In this document: positions 6,322 through 7,427 of the stretch, one piece after another
Layout: every line of letters starts with the position of its first letter
Numbering within the stretch: position 1 is the stretch's first letter
NCBI GenBank assembly: GCA_041497995.1
Contig: JBGQHM010000331.1
Span: 1-7,427 of the forward strand
DNA from: DATKMS01 sp041497995
GTDB lineage: Bacteria; Desulfobacterota; Binatia; HRBIN30
Length of the DNA stretch: 7,427 nucleotides
Direction of reading: 5' to 3'
Position numbers and translations under genes: made by a program
The notes under the pieces: model-generated
Told to the model about the DNA's origin: nothing
Databases searched by the model: none
Seen by the model: only the letters and a program-made list of their open reading frames with translations

Positions 6322-6660
6322 ATGAAAAAGATCGAAGCCATCATCAAGCCGTTCAAGCTCGATGAAGTGAAAGAAGCCCTGGCCCGCGAGGGCATCCAGG
6401 GGATGACGGTCTCCGAAGTGAAAGGCTTCGGACGGCAGAAGGGCCACACGGAGCTCTACCGTGGCGCCGAGTACGTGGTCGACTTTCTCCCGAAGATCAA
6501 GATCGAGCTCTTGATCGGCGACGAAAAGGCGGCCGCGTGCGTCGAGGTCATCGAGAAGACCGCCAAGACCGGCCGGATCGGCGATGGCAAGATCTTCGTC
6601 TCATCGGTGGACGACGTCATTCGTATCCGCACCGGCGAGCACGGCCCGGACGCGATTTAG
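6322..6660 (+). CDS. glnK: Nitrogen regulatory protein PII (GlnB/GlnK family)
   Basis: A 112-residue PII signal protein, exactly the family length. It senses ATP/ADP and 2-oxoglutarate and controls targets such as AmtB and the glutamine synthetase regulatory cascade. The T-loop GFGRQKGHTELYRGAEYVV (35-53) contains Tyr51, the uridylylation site of proteobacterial PII. Nucleotide-site residues Gly87, Gly89, Lys90, Arg101 and Arg103 are present (TGRIGDGKIF, then IRIRTGE). The start at 6322 follows AGGAG by 7 bases. It sits 29 bases after the porin gene with no promoter or terminator between them, so it is probably co-transcribed from the sigma-54 promoter at 4826. GlnK is favoured over GlnB because of the nearby amtB and nitrogen-type promoter; the sequence alone does not separate them. 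It is not downstream or upstream of amtB in one operon, unlike most glnK genes. Confidence 0.95.
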   Translation: MKKIEAIIKPFKLDEVKEALAREGIQGMTVSEVKGFGRQKGHTELYRGAEYVVDFLPKIKIELLIGDEKAAACVEVIEKTAKTGRIGDGKIFVSSVDDVIRIRTGEHGPDAI

Positions 6661-6691
6661 CGCTCGCCGCTAACTGCAGTCTCTCCACAGA

Positions 6692-6726
6692 GCAGCGCGC
6701 CTGCCGTTCAACGGCGGGCGCGCTGC
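6692..6726 (+). terminator. Rho-independent-type terminator after the PII gene
   Basis: The arms 6692-6706 and 6712-6726 pair over 15 bp with a single U-G wobble, with loop TTCAA, starting 32 bases after the PII stop codon. CGTCTTTGTG follows, giving a short T-rich tail. It closes the porin-PII operon and separates it from kup. Confidence 0.75.
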
Positions 6727-6811
6727 CGTCTTTGTGTCCCGCGGGTCGGCGCTTGGGTTCGGCTCGAGTGCGCGGTATGTAGGGCCGGTGACCCACCCAG
6801 CGGCGGCCGGA

Positions 6812-7427
6812 ATGTTGGCGCCTGAAAATCGTGCGCGTCCAACCGGGACCGACGCAGCCCCAGCTCATCATCCGAGCGGATCGACCCTGCCACTGGCGCT
6901 CGCGGCACTGGGCGTCGTGTATGGCGACATCGGGACGTCGCCCCTGTATGCCTTGCGCGAGTGTTTCGTCGGAAACGCTGGACTACCAATCACTCCCGCC
7001 AACGTGCTCGGTGTACTATCGCTGATCTTCTGGTCGCTGGTCGTCGTCATCTCGGTCAAGTATCTCGTGTTTGTTATGCGGGCGGACAACCAGGGCGAGG
7101 GTGGTATTCTCGCCTTGCTCGCATTGGTGACGTCATCCAGTCGAGACGCATCCCCCCGTCGCGTCGGGTTGGTGTTGCTTGGGCTGTTCGGTGCCGCGCT
7201 GCTCTATGGAGACGGGGTGATTACGCCGGCGATCTCGGTGCTCTCGGCTGTCGAAGGCTTGCGAGTTGCCACCAGCGCGTTCGAACCATTCATCATCCCG
7301 TTTGCGGTCCTGATCCTCATCGGTCTCTTCGCGGTGCAGAAACGAGGGACCGCAGGCATCGGGGCGGTGTTCGGTCCTGCGATGTTAGTGTGGTTTGCCG
7401 TGATCGGTCTTATGGGATTCGAACACA
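6812..7427 (+). CDS. kup: Kup/HAK/KT-family potassium transporter (partial, 5' portion)
   Basis: An inner-membrane K+ uptake protein, cut by the right window edge after 205 codons (Kup proteins usually exceed 600). After a polar N-terminal tail (1-25), the first helix carries GVVYGDIGTSPLYALRE (34-50), whose Asp39 matches the conserved ion-pathway Asp of Kup. Other family signatures are RADNQGEGGILAL (90-102), YGDGVITPAISVLSAVEGL (132-150, including Glu148) and QKRGTAG followed by FGPAMLVWF. ATG 6812 is the only ATG in frame before the first helix; its ribosome-binding site is weak (GGCGGCCGG). It lies beyond the PII terminator, so it is probably transcribed separately; the promoter is not clear. 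Confidence 0.93.
   Translation, partial: MLAPENRARPTGTDAAPAHHPSGSTLPLALAALGVVYGDIGTSPLYALRECFVGNAGLPITPANVLGVLSLIFWSLVVVISVKYLVFVMRADNQGEGGILALLALVTSSSRDASPRRVGLVLLGLFGAALLYGDGVITPAISVLSAVEGLRVATSAFEPFIIPFAVLILIGLFAVQKRGTAGIGAVFGPAMLVWFAVIGLMGFEH

Noticed and set aside
6753..6781. Sigma-70-like promoter for kup (TTGGGT, 17 bases, TATGTA)
   Set aside because: Only about three of six bases match in each element; the good spacing alone is not enough.

Overview
The window is chromosomal DNA of high G+C content from a Gram-negative (didermal) bacterium. The evidence for two membranes is an LptG lipopolysaccharide-export permease, an outer-membrane beta-barrel porin and a lipoprotein-type signal. 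Gene style and content suggest a Desulfobacterota/Binatota-like or other deltaproteobacterial-type environmental lineage, possibly a metagenome contig. That placement is inference; nothing in the window fixes the taxon.

Layout. Positions 1-500 (minus) hold the start of an NHL/beta-propeller-like lipoprotein that runs off the left edge and is broken by a frameshift. Positions 501-915 have no intact gene. They hold a probable decayed response-regulator receiver domain (minus) and a short reading that resembles an LptF N-terminus (plus). Positions 916-2018 (plus) are lptG, whose first ~20 codons lie in another frame, consistent with one missing T at 972-974. A 17-bp perfect hairpin at 2112-2150 separates lptG from the convergent amtB (2172-3866, minus). 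A 338-bp divergent region leads to a MaoC-like hydratase gene (4205-4657, plus). Next come a BBP2-like porin gene (4910-6292) and a PII gene (6322-6660), closely spaced as an operon and closed by a hairpin terminator. The window ends inside a kup potassium-transporter gene (6812 onward).

How the genes work together. The core is a nitrogen-assimilation locus. AmtB carries the Asp, twin-His and Phe-gate residues of ammonium channels and a C-terminal tail of the type that PII binds. The PII protein has Tyr51 in a canonical T-loop. Both amtB and the porin-PII operon have well-spaced sigma-54 (-24/-12) promoter matches: TGGCAACGTCCTTGCA upstream of amtB on the minus strand, and TGGCATCTCGGTTGCT upstream of the porin. 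So the ammonium channel, its PII regulator and an outer-membrane porin are probably co-induced under nitrogen limitation, although amtB and the PII gene are not in one operon as they usually are. A 17-bp perfect palindrome lies just upstream of the porin sigma-54 promoter and may be an operator.

I did not find a convincing wholly new system. The points most worth a second look are the split, porin-linked sigma-54 nitrogen module, the palindrome beside its promoter, and the cluster of frame disruptions confined to the left ~1 kb.
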